Source: JBBROS01 sp964246015
GTDB taxonomy: Bacteria; Pseudomonadota; Alphaproteobacteria; Acetobacterales; Acetobacteraceae
Assembly: GCA_964246015.1 (NCBI GenBank)
Contig: CAXTPG010000009.1
Span: forward strand, 6,600-70,599
DNA length: 64,000 nucleotides
Direction of reading: 5' to 3'
In this document: piece after piece, positions 28,449 to 38,214 of the stretch
Position numbering within the stretch: the stretch's first letter is position 1
How the letters are laid out: the number at the start of each line of letters is the position of its first letter
Notes under the pieces: generated by a model
Told to the model about the DNA's origin: nothing
Database searches by the model: none
Seen by the model: only the letters and a program-made list of their open reading frames with translations
Made by a program: the position numbers and the translations under genes

Positions 28449-28840
28449 CGCGGCTGCGGTTCGCCCTGCGCTGGGGAGACCGCGCCGCGCTGTTGGCCAG
28501 TCTGGACGACGGCGACCAGCCCGAGCCTCCGGCCCTGGAGGCGTGGGAGGAGGTCCCCTGGCGCGCCTGGAACGAGCTGAACGGGGAGCGTCACTACATG
28601 CCGGTCGGCATCGCGGTGCCGATGGGCGGCACGATCATCCAGGCGCGCCCCGGCCCCATCCCCTGGACCGCGGTGCAGACCTGGTGCGATCGCGCACGGT
28701 GCACCGCGGAGGACCGCGAGTTCGTGACGCCGCTCGTGATCGCCCTGGACCGCGAGTTCCTCGCCGACTGGGATCGCCGGCAAGGCAAGCCGCCCCCCAC
28801 CTCGATCGAGGACAAGATTGCCCGCTGGGATGCGGCGTGA
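28439..28840 (+). CDS. Tail assembly chaperone frameshift extension (lambda T-like)
   Basis: In the -1 frame, about 130 residues follow (RFALRWGDRAALLASLDDGD, VPWRAWNELNGERHYM, IQARPGPIPWTAVQTWCDRA, FLADWDRRQGKP). There is no convincing start codon of its own, so it should be made only as a G-T type fusion with the gene at 28038. The long form brings tape measure and tube subunits together during tail assembly. Confidence 0.8.
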   Translation, partial: KLLARLRFALRWGDRAALLASLDDGDQPEPPALEAWEEVPWRAWNELNGERHYMPVGIAVPMGGTIIQARPGPIPWTAVQTWCDRARCTAEDREFVTPLVIALDREFLADWDRRQGKPPPTSIEDKIARWDAA

Positions 28841-28950
28841 ACAGGTTGCGTGGGGTCGCCCATGCAACCCGGGTGGTTGCGAAATCGCGCCCATCCGGCC
28901 AAGTATGGCGAACCTTGGCGGCGCGGTGCGCCGCCGCTGCCACAAGGTGA
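28837..28950 (+). CDS. Short coupled ORF, perhaps a truncated gene
   Basis: 37 residues from GTG 28837, in a GTGA overlap with the chaperone stop: RLRGVAHATRVVAKSRPSGQ, then Ala/Arg-rich to the stop. The tight coupling suggests a real start, but the product ends just before the accessory pair at 29015, so it may be the stump of a gene cut by that insertion. Confidence 0.35.
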   Translation: MNRLRGVAHATRVVAKSRPSGQVWRTLAARCAAAATR

Positions 28951-29014
28951 CCATGCCCCATCTTCTGCCTACCCCGGCGAGCCGTGCTCCCGTGTCCGTT
29001 GGAGGGCCGCGCTG

Positions 29015-29809
29015 ATGGCTGGCCCCATGCCAGCGGAGGTGTCGGTCGAGCTGTTCAATCGGTTGGTCCACGCCAAGCCCGAACAGCGCACCGAAATCGA
29101 GCAGATCCTGTGGCGGCTGAAGACTCTGCTTCGACAGCAGCCCAGCAATCACCGGCTCCGCGTGGCGATCTTGCGCGCACACATGCTTCTTGGGCAGGCG
29201 GCTGAAGCTCAGGAGGTAGCCGACACGCTCTGGACGCTGCGCCGAACGCTCGGCCCCGAGCCTGCCAGCACCTTTGCGATCCAGCTCCTGCAGTTGGGCA
29301 TGAACGAGCGCTTTCTCGAGTATGGCCGGGCCGACGCTCTTCCCGACGCTCCTGCCTCGGTGGCAAACATGCGGTCGAGGGCAAGTTGGGGTGCCGGCGA
29401 TCTCGACGCAGTCCGAGAAAACATCGCGATCATTGAGCGTCTGACCGGCGCGGTCATCCCTGCCTGGGCCAGATTCTTTCAGCGGATCGAAGATGAGGGA
29501 GCGGCACCACACTTTCGACCCCACCAACAGTTGGTCCAGAGCCATCTTGCTGGTTGGCAACTGGCAACGAGCGTGGCGCTTCTTGAAGACCCCGAAGACC
29601 CTGGCGACTGGGATTCCCCAACCGTTTTTGTTTATGGACCCGGGAATTATCGCGACCGGCGACGCCTCTCGGACGCTATCGGAGACGCTCTTGTCGCGTA
29701 CTACCGTGACCAAGGGTTGAATCACACCGACTTCGCTTCAAGGCTGGTGCCGGTTTTGCTCTCGTATGAAGCCGCCTTCGTCAACGAGGACTGGGCCGTC
29801 GCTGCCTGA
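29015..29809 (+). CDS. TPR-like helical protein paired with a HEPN protein
   Basis: 264 residues, GGAGGG ribosome binding site. The first 170 residues are repeats of paired helices resembling TPR units (EQILWRLKTLLRQQPSNHRL, VAILRAHMLLGQAAEAQEVA, ANMRSRASWGAGDLDAVREN). The last 90 are different (SPTVFVYGPGNYRDRRRLSD AIGD). Lower GC and freer codon use than neighbours. Overlaps the HEPN gene (TGATG), so the two form one unit in the tail operon, not a structural gene. Perhaps a partner or inhibitor of the HEPN protein. Confidence 0.6.
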   Translation: MAGPMPAEVSVELFNRLVHAKPEQRTEIEQILWRLKTLLRQQPSNHRLRVAILRAHMLLGQAAEAQEVADTLWTLRRTLGPEPASTFAIQLLQLGMNERFLEYGRADALPDAPASVANMRSRASWGAGDLDAVRENIAIIERLTGAVIPAWARFFQRIEDEGAAPHFRPHQQLVQSHLAGWQLATSVALLEDPEDPGDWDSPTVFVYGPGNYRDRRRLSDAIGDALVAYYRDQGLNHTDFASRLVPVLLSYEAAFVNEDWAVAA

Positions 29810-30177
29810 TGTCTGATGCGGACCACGTCCATGATCTGCTCGCCCGGGCCGAGAATGACTTCGCGCGTCGTACGGTAATCTCCCGAGCGTACTACTGCGC
29901 CTACCCTGTCGTGACGGCATACGCGGTTTCTCTGGGCTTCTTCCCCTCAGGACGCGGCTCCGACCATTCCGGCGTCGTTGCGCACTTAGCGATGCTGTCG
30001 GCTGGACGCGCGCCAGCGACCGTCGCCAGACGGCTGAGAGACCTGCATAAACTCCGGAAGCTGGCTGATTACGACCGGCGGCAAACCTTGGCGGCCTCTG
30101 TGGCAGAGGACGCCGTGAATATGATGGACGAGATCCTTGAAGCGATCGCCGCCGCACAGGTGGCCGGACGACGCTGA
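29809..30177 (+). CDS. HEPN-domain protein (UPF0332-like)
   Basis: 122 residues. The HEPN core is clear: SRAYYCAYPVVTAYAVSLGF (residues 25-44), RGSDHSGVVAHLAML (49-63, with Arg49 and His53) and LHKLRKLADYDRRQT (79-93), then a final acidic helix. HEPN proteins are RNases or partners of nucleotidyltransferases in toxin-antitoxin and abortive-infection systems. Here no nucleotidyltransferase is present; the partner is the helical protein encoded just before. Followed by a terminator. Confidence 0.8.
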   Translation: MSDADHVHDLLARAENDFARRTVISRAYYCAYPVVTAYAVSLGFFPSGRGSDHSGVVAHLAMLSAGRAPATVARRLRDLHKLRKLADYDRRQTLAASVAEDAVNMMDEILEAIAAAQVAGRR

Positions 30178-30207
30178 GAGGGTCTGCCACTCGTGCGAAT
30201 GCAACAA

Positions 30208-30230
30208 GGGCGTCCTTAGGGGCGCTCTTT
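30208..30230 (+). terminator. Terminator-like hairpin after the HEPN gene
   Basis: GGGCGTCC (30208-30215), loop TTAG, GGGCGCTC (30220-30227), followed by TTTCT. Eight pairs including two G-T pairs. It closes the accessory unit that starts at 29015. Confidence 0.65.
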
Positions 30231-30250
30231 CTGTTTGGGGGAGGGGACCA

Positions 30251-30952
30251 ATGCCGAACGTCGCCCTTACCGTCCGCCTCTGGGCCGACCGCACTTTGTC
30301 CCCGGCCGCGCTGTCGGCGCAGTTCGTGCGCAAAGCCCGCGTGCTCCGCGACGACCTGGTCGACAGCGGCAAGGCGCCGCGCCACTGGAGCACGGTCGTC
30401 GACGGAAAGGTGGCCGCCACCGAGGAGGGCGCGCGGCGCGTGATCGAGTACCGGTTCGCGCGCATGGGCGAGGCGGTCCGCTTCGTCCTCGCCGAATGCA
30501 TCCGGCGCAGCCCGAGCGCGAGCGGCGCCTACCGCGACTCATGGTTCGTGGCCGTGGATGGAAAGGTCTGGACCGGCAACTTCGACGACCTCGGTCCCGA
30601 CCAGATGGCGATCGTCTGCAACTGGCGTCCCTACGCCCGCAAGATCGACGTCGGCGCGATGAAGCTCAGCGTGCCATCAGGGATCGTTGAGGCGGCGCGC
30701 CAGGCCGCCCAACGGAAATTCTCCCCGGCTTTGCTGATTGAACGCGGCTTCGTCTCGCTGCCCGGCGGGCTGTTCCCGAACACGCCCTACGTCCTGAAAG
30801 GGCACCAGCACCTGAAAAAGGCCATTGCGAACCGGAGGTCGTCCGCACATCGGGCGGGCCGCGTCGCCTACCTGCCGCGCAAGGACACTGCCGCGGGCGC
30901 GGTCCTGACCTATCCCTGTGTTGAGATCAGCGTCTGGAGGGGGTGGACATGA
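30251..30952 (+). CDS. Hypothetical phage structural-region protein
   Basis: 233 residues, GAGGGG ribosome binding site, ATGA coupling to the tape measure gene. VALTVRLWADRTLSPAALSA, SGAYRDSWFVAVDGKVWTGN, DQMAIVCNWRPYARKIDVGA. The middle part resembles minor tail-completion proteins that handle the tail terminus; I cannot name a family. Confidence 0.6.
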   Translation: MPNVALTVRLWADRTLSPAALSAQFVRKARVLRDDLVDSGKAPRHWSTVVDGKVAATEEGARRVIEYRFARMGEAVRFVLAECIRRSPSASGAYRDSWFVAVDGKVWTGNFDDLGPDQMAIVCNWRPYARKIDVGAMKLSVPSGIVEAARQAAQRKFSPALLIERGFVSLPGGLFPNTPYVLKGHQHLKKAIANRRSSAHRAGRVAYLPRKDTAAGAVLTYPCVEISVWRGWT

Positions 30953-33900
30953 CCACCGACACGCTGACGATCAACATGGACGACGGGGTCACCCCGGCGG
31001 CCAACACCGCCCGCGCCTCCCTCTCGCGCTTCACCGACCAGGCCACGAAGACGGCCGAGGTGATGTCAGTCACCGAAAGTAAGATCACCCGGGCGGGGTC
31101 CTCGATCGACGCGGTCACCCGCAAGATTGACGGGAACTTCGCCGCAACGGCAAAGCTTGAAGGCGTTCTGCGTCGCTACGAGGCGCAGGTCGCGGCCGTC
31201 ACGGCCCAGCACAATGCGGAAGGTGGTTCGGCCGAGCAGTTGGCCGAGAAGCTCCGCAGGCTCGGCGTCGTGCGCGATCAGGACATTGAGAAGGCGCGCG
31301 CCCAGGGCGCGGCGATCGAGCAGCGCTTCGAAGCCGCCGCGGCATCGACGCGTCGGCTGGGGACAGCGACCGGGGCCACGGCGGATCAGATGCGGCAACT
31401 GGCGCCGCAGATCAACGACGTCATCACGTCGCTGGCCGGCGGCGCCTCGCCCATCATGGTGCTGACGCAGCAGGGCGGGCAGATCACCCAGATCTTCGGT
31501 GGGGTGCGCGGGACGCTTGCGGCGGCGGCGGCGGCGCTGGGGCCGCTGGGGATTGCCGCGATCGCGGCCGGGGCGGCGCTTGCGACGATTGGCGGAATCG
31601 CCGAGGCGCAGTCGTCTCGCATGTCCAACCTGCGCCAGCAGCTGCGCGCCACGCACGACGACTATGCCGCCCTGGCGACGCAGGTGGACGCCACGGCCCG
31701 CCGCGTGGCCGCGAGCAGCACCTTGTCCCGGAGCGAAGCGACCGCGGCCGGCCAGACCGTCGCCAGCGCCAAGTACTTCGGGGCCAGTCCCGAGGAATTG
31801 GAGCGCCTCACCCGCCTGTCGGCCGACCTCGCCAAGGTGTGGAACGTCGATGTCGCGCAGGCGTCAGGCGTGTTGCGAAGCGCGATCGACAATCCTGCGG
31901 CCGCCGCGAGGAAGTTCGCGGAGGATGGTCTGCCGGGCTTCGACCTGGCCCTCGCCCGCTCGATCGACCTGATGCAGTCCAGCGGCCGGGGCGGCCAGGC
32001 GTTCCAGGTGGTGCTCGAAGGCTTGTCGAAGGCGAGCGCCGGGGCTTCCAGGGACGTCAGCCCGCTGACGAAGGCGGTGCACGACCTCGAACAAACCTTC
32101 TACGGCGCCCGCGATGGCGGAAAGTCGCTGGCGGATAACCTGGGCGGGTTCCTCAACAAGCAGCTCGCCTACGTCGTAATCGGCTTCACCGACGTCGTGC
32201 GCTGGATCGAGAAGGCGGGATCAACGGCCGCAGAGTGGATCGAGAGGGCGCAAAAGGGAATCGCCTCCCTGCCAAACTCGCAGGAATCGGAGCAGGCCCG
32301 CTCGCGGGCCAATGCGACGTCCTTGCAGCGGTCTCAACCGACTGGCGGAAATGCTGCGACGACGCCGGATGCGACCGGCCGCGAAGCGCTCCTGGGCCCC
32401 CCCATCGCAGGGCGAAGCGAGCGGGCCGTCGGCATCTTCCAGGTTTTGCCTTCGACGGCGCGGGGCTACGGGTTGGATCCATACGTTCAAGATCAGAACA
32501 TCGTTGCCGGATTGCGCACGTTCCAGGATTTCTCACGGCAAGCGGGCACGGTCGATGGAGGGCTGGCGCGGTACGGTGGCTACGGTAACGAAGTGGCGCG
32601 TGCTCAAGGCTACATTGGGCGGGTTGCCGCCGCCGACGTAAGCAAGCTCCCCGCCGATCTTGCAGGCCAAATCGAATTCTGGGGCCAGACCCTCGGAATG
32701 TCGCCCGAGATGATCGCCGTGGGCAAGCGGATCGCCGTAGTCGAGAGCGGCGGCCGCCAATACGCCAGCGCAGGGACCACGGCGGCGCCGCCGGTGTCGG
32801 TTTCTCGCGGCGGCTTTGATCAGGCCAGTATCGCGCCGCTGGGAACCACCCCAAACGACATCTTCAGGGCCGGCCTCAGTCCGACCGATCGCGAATCCAT
32901 CGACACTGCCCAGCGGCTGAACGAGCAGTTGGGCCTGCTGGTCGACAGGCGGGCGAAGCTCATTGCCGACAGGGCGGGCGTCGAGAAGGCGTTGCGCATA
33001 CCGAACCAGGCACCGGAGGAGTACGAGCGGCTTCGGGCCAGCGCACAATCCCTCACCGGCCAGATCAACGACACCATCACCGAGCAGGCCAAGCTGGCTC
33101 GCGCCTCGGCAGACGCCGTGGCTCCGCTGGAGGCCGAAGCGGGCGCGGCGCGCGAGTTGGCCAAGATCCGCCAGCAGTTCGTCGAAGCTTCCCGTTCAAG
33201 CGGCCAGCCGATCGATCAGGCCGCCCTCTACACGGCCCAGGCCAACAAGCTGCGCGAGCTGGGCACGGCCTTCGACGACAACGTGAAGTCGATCCAGCGG
33301 GATGCCGAGGCAAACGAGCGGATCGCCAGTACGCTCGACGGGAGCGCCGCGAGCTTCCTCGCCGCCACCAACCGGGAGAAGGCCCTCGCCGACGCCAGGA
33401 CCGCCTACCTGGCCGGCCCCGACCGGGAAGCGGCGATCGAGCGCGAGACGAAGGCGCTGAACCGGCAGACGGCCAGCGTCGCGGACCGCGCTTCCGTCCA
33501 GAAATCCTTCGACCAGCGGGACCAGTTGCAGATTTTGCAGTTGGAAACCGCCTCGCTCGGCCTCAACGAGGATGCGCGGAACAAGGATATCGCGCTCCTC
33601 AAGGCCAAGCAGGACCTGTTGCGGCAGGGCGCGAACCTGGAGAGCGCCGCTTCCCAGGCGAGCCTAGCCAACGTCGCGGCGATCGCCGATGCGACCACCG
33701 CCCTAAACCAGCAGAAGGCCTCCCTGGCCGAGCTGTCGAGCTTCTTCGACAACACGTTCAACACCATCGGCAACGCCATTACCTCGGCCTTCGCGACGGG
33801 GGAGATCAGCGCCATCAAATTCGGCGACATCGCGAAGTCGGTCGCGTCGGCGATCACCGCGGAGTTCGTGAAGCTCGCGCTGCTGAACCCGCTCAAGAAT

Positions 33901-36900
33901 GCCTTGTTCGGCAAGACCGACCCGACCCTGTCGAGCGTCGGCGGTGTGCTGGGCGACCTCTTCGGCAGCAGCTCGTCGATCAGCACAAGCGACCCGGCGT
34001 CGTTCGTCGTGGGCGGCGCGGTCGCCGGGGCCGCGGGGCTTGTCTACAACAGCGAGGGGTTCGAGACCGACCCGAGCGGCCTGGACGCTGAAGACAAGAA
34101 ACTGGCCGGAAAGGTCGGCAAGTTCGGCGCTGACGGCAGCGTCAGCTTCACGGATACAGCCCAGAAAGGCTTGTCCGGGCTAAGCACCCTCAACTTCCTT
34201 TCGGGCGGCAAGCTGCTGGAGGGGGCGAAGACCTTCGTGCTCGATGCGGTCGGTTTCACCCCTGGCCAGTCTATTGGGTCCTGGGTTTCGTCTCTGATCG
34301 GCGAAACCACCGCGACCACCGCGACGGCGTCGACGGGCGTCGGCGTCGGGGTGTTGAGCGAAGGGCTGGCCGACGCGGCGACGGCGGCGGGTGGCGCTGC
34401 GGCAGCCGGTGGGGTGGGCGCCAGCACGGGCGCGATCGGTGCAGCCGTGCAGACCATCGCCGAAGCCCTGCCCTACATCGGCGCCGCCATTGCAGTGATC
34501 ACAGACCTGGCAACGGGCAACTTGCGCGGTGCGGCGATCGTCGCCGGCGCGGCCCTGGCGGGTGCGGCGATCGGAACATGGGTGTTCCCGGGCATCGGGA
34601 CGGCGGCGGGCGCGGCAATCGGGGCCGTGGTGGGTGGATTTGTAGACGCATTCTTCCCGCAGCACCCGAAGAACCCCTACCAGGACACCCAGGTCGATAT
34701 CGTCGGCGGTCGGATCGTCGCCGGCCGACAGGTGAGCCAGATCGAGACGACGGATGCCGCATCCGCATCCGTCACGCAGTTCGGCGAGCAGCTCGGCACC
34801 TACCTCGACAAGGTCGGCGTCCGGATCACGAACGCGGACGGCTTGCTCGGCCACGTTGGCCAGAACATCACCGGCCTTGAGCAGTTCGACAGCGTCGCCA
34901 AGCTGTTCGACCGGCTCCGCTTCGACCGGGACCCCAACGACACCACGAACTTCGGCATCGCGAAGGGTGCCGTGGCCGGGCGTCAGTTCGCAGACATCGG
35001 GGCGCTGAACGCCGCCCTGTTCCAGGCCGCCAAGTTCGCGGACGGCATGGACCAGCTCGGCATCAAGCTCGCCGCCGTCGGCTCCGATCTCACCAACATC
35101 AGCATCGCGAGCGTCAGCCTCACCGGCGCGCTCAACGAGCAGGCCGGCGTGGCCGTGAACGCCGACGGCACCATCGCCGACGCGGCCTTCATCAACGACG
35201 TCCGCGACCCCGCGACCGACAAGCCCGACCTGCTCCGCGTCGCCTTGTCGCACGCGCTCGTAGGCCAGGTCTTCGCCAACGTCGACGCCCTCAGCGCCGA
35301 GATCGACAAGGCCAACACCTTCGTCAACGGCACCCTGCCGGGCATGCTCAACCCCGTCGTCGACACCACCAGCAGCATCGTGGAGGCCGTTGCCAAGACC
35401 ACCGCCAGCTACGGCGACGCCATCAACCAGGCCGCCGCCTACGGCCTGGAGACGGACAAGCTGGCGGCGGCGCAGCAGAAGGCCGTCGACATGATCCGCG
35501 CCCCCGGCCTCACCGCCATCGCCGCCGCCAACGAAGCCCTCGCCGTCCGCCTCGCCGCCAGCGCGGGGGGCGCGCAGGCCGCCGCCGCCAAGAGCCTGGC
35601 CGACTTCGACGCGGGCGTCGCCGGCCAGCGCGATCAGCTCAAGAAGCTCTGGACCGACACCTATGACGACATCACGCTCACCAGCCACGACTACCTCGAA
35701 AGCATGAACCAGCTTGAGCGGACGATGGGCGCCGAGCGCGTGGCCCTGGCCCGCCAGGTCCAGGTGCAGCAGCGGCAGGCCCTGCTCTCCCTGCAGCAGA
35801 CCGTCACGGGCGTGGGCGCCCGCGATCTCCGCCTCCGGGGGAACAACCAGGGCGCCGATCTGGCTGAGTTCGACGCCAAGGCCGCCAGCGAGCGCCTTTC
35901 CTACCAGGAAGCCTACGTCGCTACCTTCGGGACCGCCTATCTGGCCACGGCGGACTATCAGGAGCGCATGACCCAGCTCGAACGGGTGCAGCAGGGCGAG
36001 CGCGCCGCGATCGTGAAGAAGTACGGCGATCAAGCCACGGCCGACGTGAAGCAGGCGGCCGACGCGCAGGCCCAGGCCGCCAAGGAGGCGGCGGACGCGC
36101 AGAAGCAGGCCGCGGAAGCCGCCATGCAGGCGGCGCGTGCCACGGCGGACCTGCGCGTCCGCCTCCTGTCGGCCGTCGGCGAGACGGCGCTGGCCGAGCA
36201 GTACCGCACCAACCTGCAGAACGCGGAAACCAGGCGGGGATTGAACAGCGGCGACGTGCTGCTGTTCGACCTGACCGTGGCGATGGAGGCCGCCGCCGCG
36301 GCGACGAAGTCGGCGTCCGAAATGTTGACCGAGGCCCTCTCGAAGCAGACCGCCGCCCTCCAGCAGCAGATGGGCGAGCTGCGCAGCAACACCGACGCCC
36401 TGAAGTCCGGGGTCGCCGGGCTGCTGGACTTCAATCGGTCGCTCGCAACGTCGGCCGCCTCGCCCCTCAGCCCCGCGCAGCGCCTCGCCGCCGCCAAGGA
36501 GGCGATGACGGCGGACCTGCGGATCGTGGCCGACCCCAGCAAGGACCAGGCGGCCCGGGCCCAGGCCGCGCAGCAGCTGCAGGCGGACGCGCAGACTCGG
36601 CTGCAGGCGGCCGAAGCCTATTTCGGCAAGGCGACCCCGGGCTACGCGGCGGAGTACGGCGCGACACGGGATGGCGTCGACGCCGCCGCCTCGTTCCTCG
36701 CTTCGAGCCAGAGCGTGGGCGAGCGCTCGCTGCTGGTCCTCCGCGCCCAGCTCCAGCTCACCCAATCCTATGCGGACCAGGCCGCCGCGCAGAGCGTCGC
36801 GCAGCGGGACCTGGCGGCGCAGGGCGTCGCCGCCGCCCGCGAGAACCTGACGCAGGCGCTGTCCCTGGCCGATCGCCAGATCGGGATCGACGTAATTTCG

Positions 36901-38214
36901 GCCCAGACGCAGTTGCAGCAGGCGCTCGCCCTGTCGGACCAGCAGGTCGACGCGACCGGCCGGACGGCCGAGGAGACGCAGGCCCTGCGCCAGCAGCAGG
37001 TCGAGGCGGCGCAGGCGGCCCTCGCCCAGCAGCTGCGGCTCGCCGATCAGCAATACCAGGTCGACGACTTCGGCAACGCCCTCTTGGGCAAAAACAAGGA
37101 CACGGTCTACGAGACGGCGCAGCGGCAGCTCAAGGCCTCGCTCGATGCGGCGGACGCGCAGCGCGCGGTGCAGGAGAAGAACACCGCCATCATCACCGCC
37201 CAGAACGGGGACCTGCTGACGGTCGACAAGCAGGGCAACCTGATCCTCGAGGCGACCGGCGCGCAGATGCTGGCGGCGACGCAGGCCGGCACGGCGCAGA
37301 CCGCCGCCCTGGGGACGGCGCTGGCGACCGGGTTCGATGCGATGATCGCGGCCGTGCTCAGCGCCCAGGCGACGCAGCAGTCGATCGCGGACCAGCTCGC
37401 CCTGCAGGTCGCGGAAAGCAAGCGCGCCGCCCAGGCCGCCGCCGACACCGCATCGGCGCAGGCGGCGGCAGCGCTCTCGGCCGAGCAGGCGCGATCCGAG
37501 GCCGCCCGCCAGGTCGCCGCCGAGGCGCAGTTCCGTGCGAGCCAGAAGGACGCGACCCTCGCCCTGGCGCGTCAGATCGACGCGTTCTTCAACAACGTCG
37601 GCCCGCCCCCCGCGGCCGCCCCCGGCTGGTCGGCGCCCGATGCGGCGCACGTCAACCAGGACTACACGGGCCAGCTCACCATTCAGTCCCGCTACATCGA
37701 GGAACTCGGCCGGATGGCCAGCGGGTCCGAGATCGACTACTGGTTCGGCCAGATTTCGCAGGGCCTGGCCACCTTCGTGGACCTGGCCAACTGGACGCGC
37801 TCCACCTCCGAGGCCGTCGCCTACCGCGCCAGCAAGGGTCTGCAGGCCGGCGGCTGGGTCGGCAACGGCCAATGGGACCGGGACAGCGTGGTGGCGGCCT
37901 ATGCGGGCGGCGGCAGCATCGCCCTGGCCGGCGGCGAATACGTCGTCACCGCCCCCCAGGCTGCCCGCTACGGCGACGTCCTGCCTTCGATCAACGCCGG
38001 CACCTACCGGGCCGCGAACGACACCGGCATGGCGGCCGAACTCCGGGCGCTTCGCGTCCAGGTGGCGCAGCTCGTCGCGGGCCAGCAGCGGCAGACGCAG
38101 GTGACGGCCGCCGGTGCCGTCGAGGTCGCCGGCGCCGTCCGCGAGCGGCGTGGCGCCGAAATCGACGCCGACAGCCGGCAGCTCATGGCGGCGCAGCGGG
38201 GGGCCGCGCGATGA
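30949..38214 (+). CDS. Tape measure protein with lysozyme-like domain
   Basis: 2421 residues, by far the largest gene. N-terminal coiled-coil region and tape-measure signature (MRQLAPQINDVITSLAGGAS, PIMVLTQQGGQITQIFGG). Residues about 475-545 carry a lytic-transglycosylase-like segment (RAVGIFQVLPSTARGYGLDP, then AGLRTFQDFSRQAGTVDGGL and ARYGGYGNEVARAQGYI). Several hydrophobic segments follow, strongest at about 1160-1240. Residues 1500-2200 are Ala/Gln-rich coiled coil. It sets tail length and helps DNA cross the envelope; at about 0.15 nm per residue it predicts a tail above 300 nm. Start ATG 30949 gives the ATGA overlap. Confidence 0.95.
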   Translation: MTTDTLTINMDDGVTPAANTARASLSRFTDQATKTAEVMSVTESKITRAGSSIDAVTRKIDGNFAATAKLEGVLRRYEAQVAAVTAQHNAEGGSAEQLAEKLRRLGVVRDQDIEKARAQGAAIEQRFEAAAASTRRLGTATGATADQMRQLAPQINDVITSLAGGASPIMVLTQQGGQITQIFGGVRGTLAAAAAALGPLGIAAIAAGAALATIGGIAEAQSSRMSNLRQQLRATHDDYAALATQVDATARRVAASSTLSRSEATAAGQTVASAKYFGASPEELERLTRLSADLAKVWNVDVAQASGVLRSAIDNPAAAARKFAEDGLPGFDLALARSIDLMQSSGRGGQAFQVVLEGLSKASAGASRDVSPLTKAVHDLEQTFYGARDGGKSLADNLGGFLNKQLAYVVIGFTDVVRWIEKAGSTAAEWIERAQKGIASLPNSQESEQARSRANATSLQRSQPTGGNAATTPDATGREALLGPPIAGRSERAVGIFQVLPSTARGYGLDPYVQDQNIVAGLRTFQDFSRQAGTVDGGLARYGGYGNEVARAQGYIGRVAAADVSKLPADLAGQIEFWGQTLGMSPEMIAVGKRIAVVESGGRQYASAGTTAAPPVSVSRGGFDQASIAPLGTTPNDIFRAGLSPTDRESIDTAQRLNEQLGLLVDRRAKLIADRAGVEKALRIPNQAPEEYERLRASAQSLTGQINDTITEQAKLARASADAVAPLEAEAGAARELAKIRQQFVEASRSSGQPIDQAALYTAQANKLRELGTAFDDNVKSIQRDAEANERIASTLDGSAASFLAATNREKALADARTAYLAGPDREAAIERETKALNRQTASVADRASVQKSFDQRDQLQILQLETASLGLNEDARNKDIALLKAKQDLLRQGANLESAASQASLANVAAIADATTALNQQKASLAELSSFFDNTFNTIGNAITSAFATGEISAIKFGDIAKSVASAITAEFVKLALLNPLKNALFGKTDPTLSSVGGVLGDLFGSSSSISTSDPASFVVGGAVAGAAGLVYNSEGFETDPSGLDAEDKKLAGKVGKFGADGSVSFTDTAQKGLSGLSTLNFLSGGKLLEGAKTFVLDAVGFTPGQSIGSWVSSLIGETTATTATASTGVGVGVLSEGLADAATAAGGAAAAGGVGASTGAIGAAVQTIAEALPYIGAAIAVITDLATGNLRGAAIVAGAALAGAAIGTWVFPGIGTAAGAAIGAVVGGFVDAFFPQHPKNPYQDTQVDIVGGRIVAGRQVSQIETTDAASASVTQFGEQLGTYLDKVGVRITNADGLLGHVGQNITGLEQFDSVAKLFDRLRFDRDPNDTTNFGIAKGAVAGRQFADIGALNAALFQAAKFADGMDQLGIKLAAVGSDLTNISIASVSLTGALNEQAGVAVNADGTIADAAFINDVRDPATDKPDLLRVALSHALVGQVFANVDALSAEIDKANTFVNGTLPGMLNPVVDTTSSIVEAVAKTTASYGDAINQAAAYGLETDKLAAAQQKAVDMIRAPGLTAIAAANEALAVRLAASAGGAQAAAAKSLADFDAGVAGQRDQLKKLWTDTYDDITLTSHDYLESMNQLERTMGAERVALARQVQVQQRQALLSLQQTVTGVGARDLRLRGNNQGADLAEFDAKAASERLSYQEAYVATFGTAYLATADYQERMTQLERVQQGERAAIVKKYGDQATADVKQAADAQAQAAKEAADAQKQAAEAAMQAARATADLRVRLLSAVGETALAEQYRTNLQNAETRRGLNSGDVLLFDLTVAMEAAAAATKSASEMLTEALSKQTAALQQQMGELRSNTDALKSGVAGLLDFNRSLATSAASPLSPAQRLAAAKEAMTADLRIVADPSKDQAARAQAAQQLQADAQTRLQAAEAYFGKATPGYAAEYGATRDGVDAAASFLASSQSVGERSLLVLRAQLQLTQSYADQAAAQSVAQRDLAAQGVAAARENLTQALSLADRQIGIDVISAQTQLQQALALSDQQVDATGRTAEETQALRQQQVEAAQAALAQQLRLADQQYQVDDFGNALLGKNKDTVYETAQRQLKASLDAADAQRAVQEKNTAIITAQNGDLLTVDKQGNLILEATGAQMLAATQAGTAQTAALGTALATGFDAMIAAVLSAQATQQSIADQLALQVAESKRAAQAAADTASAQAAAALSAEQARSEAARQVAAEAQFRASQKDATLALARQIDAFFNNVGPPPAAAPGWSAPDAAHVNQDYTGQLTIQSRYIEELGRMASGSEIDYWFGQISQGLATFVDLANWTRSTSEAVAYRASKGLQAGGWVGNGQWDRDSVVAAYAGGGSIALAGGEYVVTAPQAARYGDVLPSINAGTYRAANDTGMAAELRALRVQVAQLVAGQQRQTQVTAAGAVEVAGAVRERRGAEIDADSRQLMAAQRGAAR

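Noticed and set aside
34180..37872. Open frame of 1230 codons on the minus strand opposite the tape measure gene
   Set aside because: It is the antisense of a GC-rich coding frame: Gly/Arg/Leu-rich with no start signal and no motifs, while the plus strand encodes a coherent tape measure.
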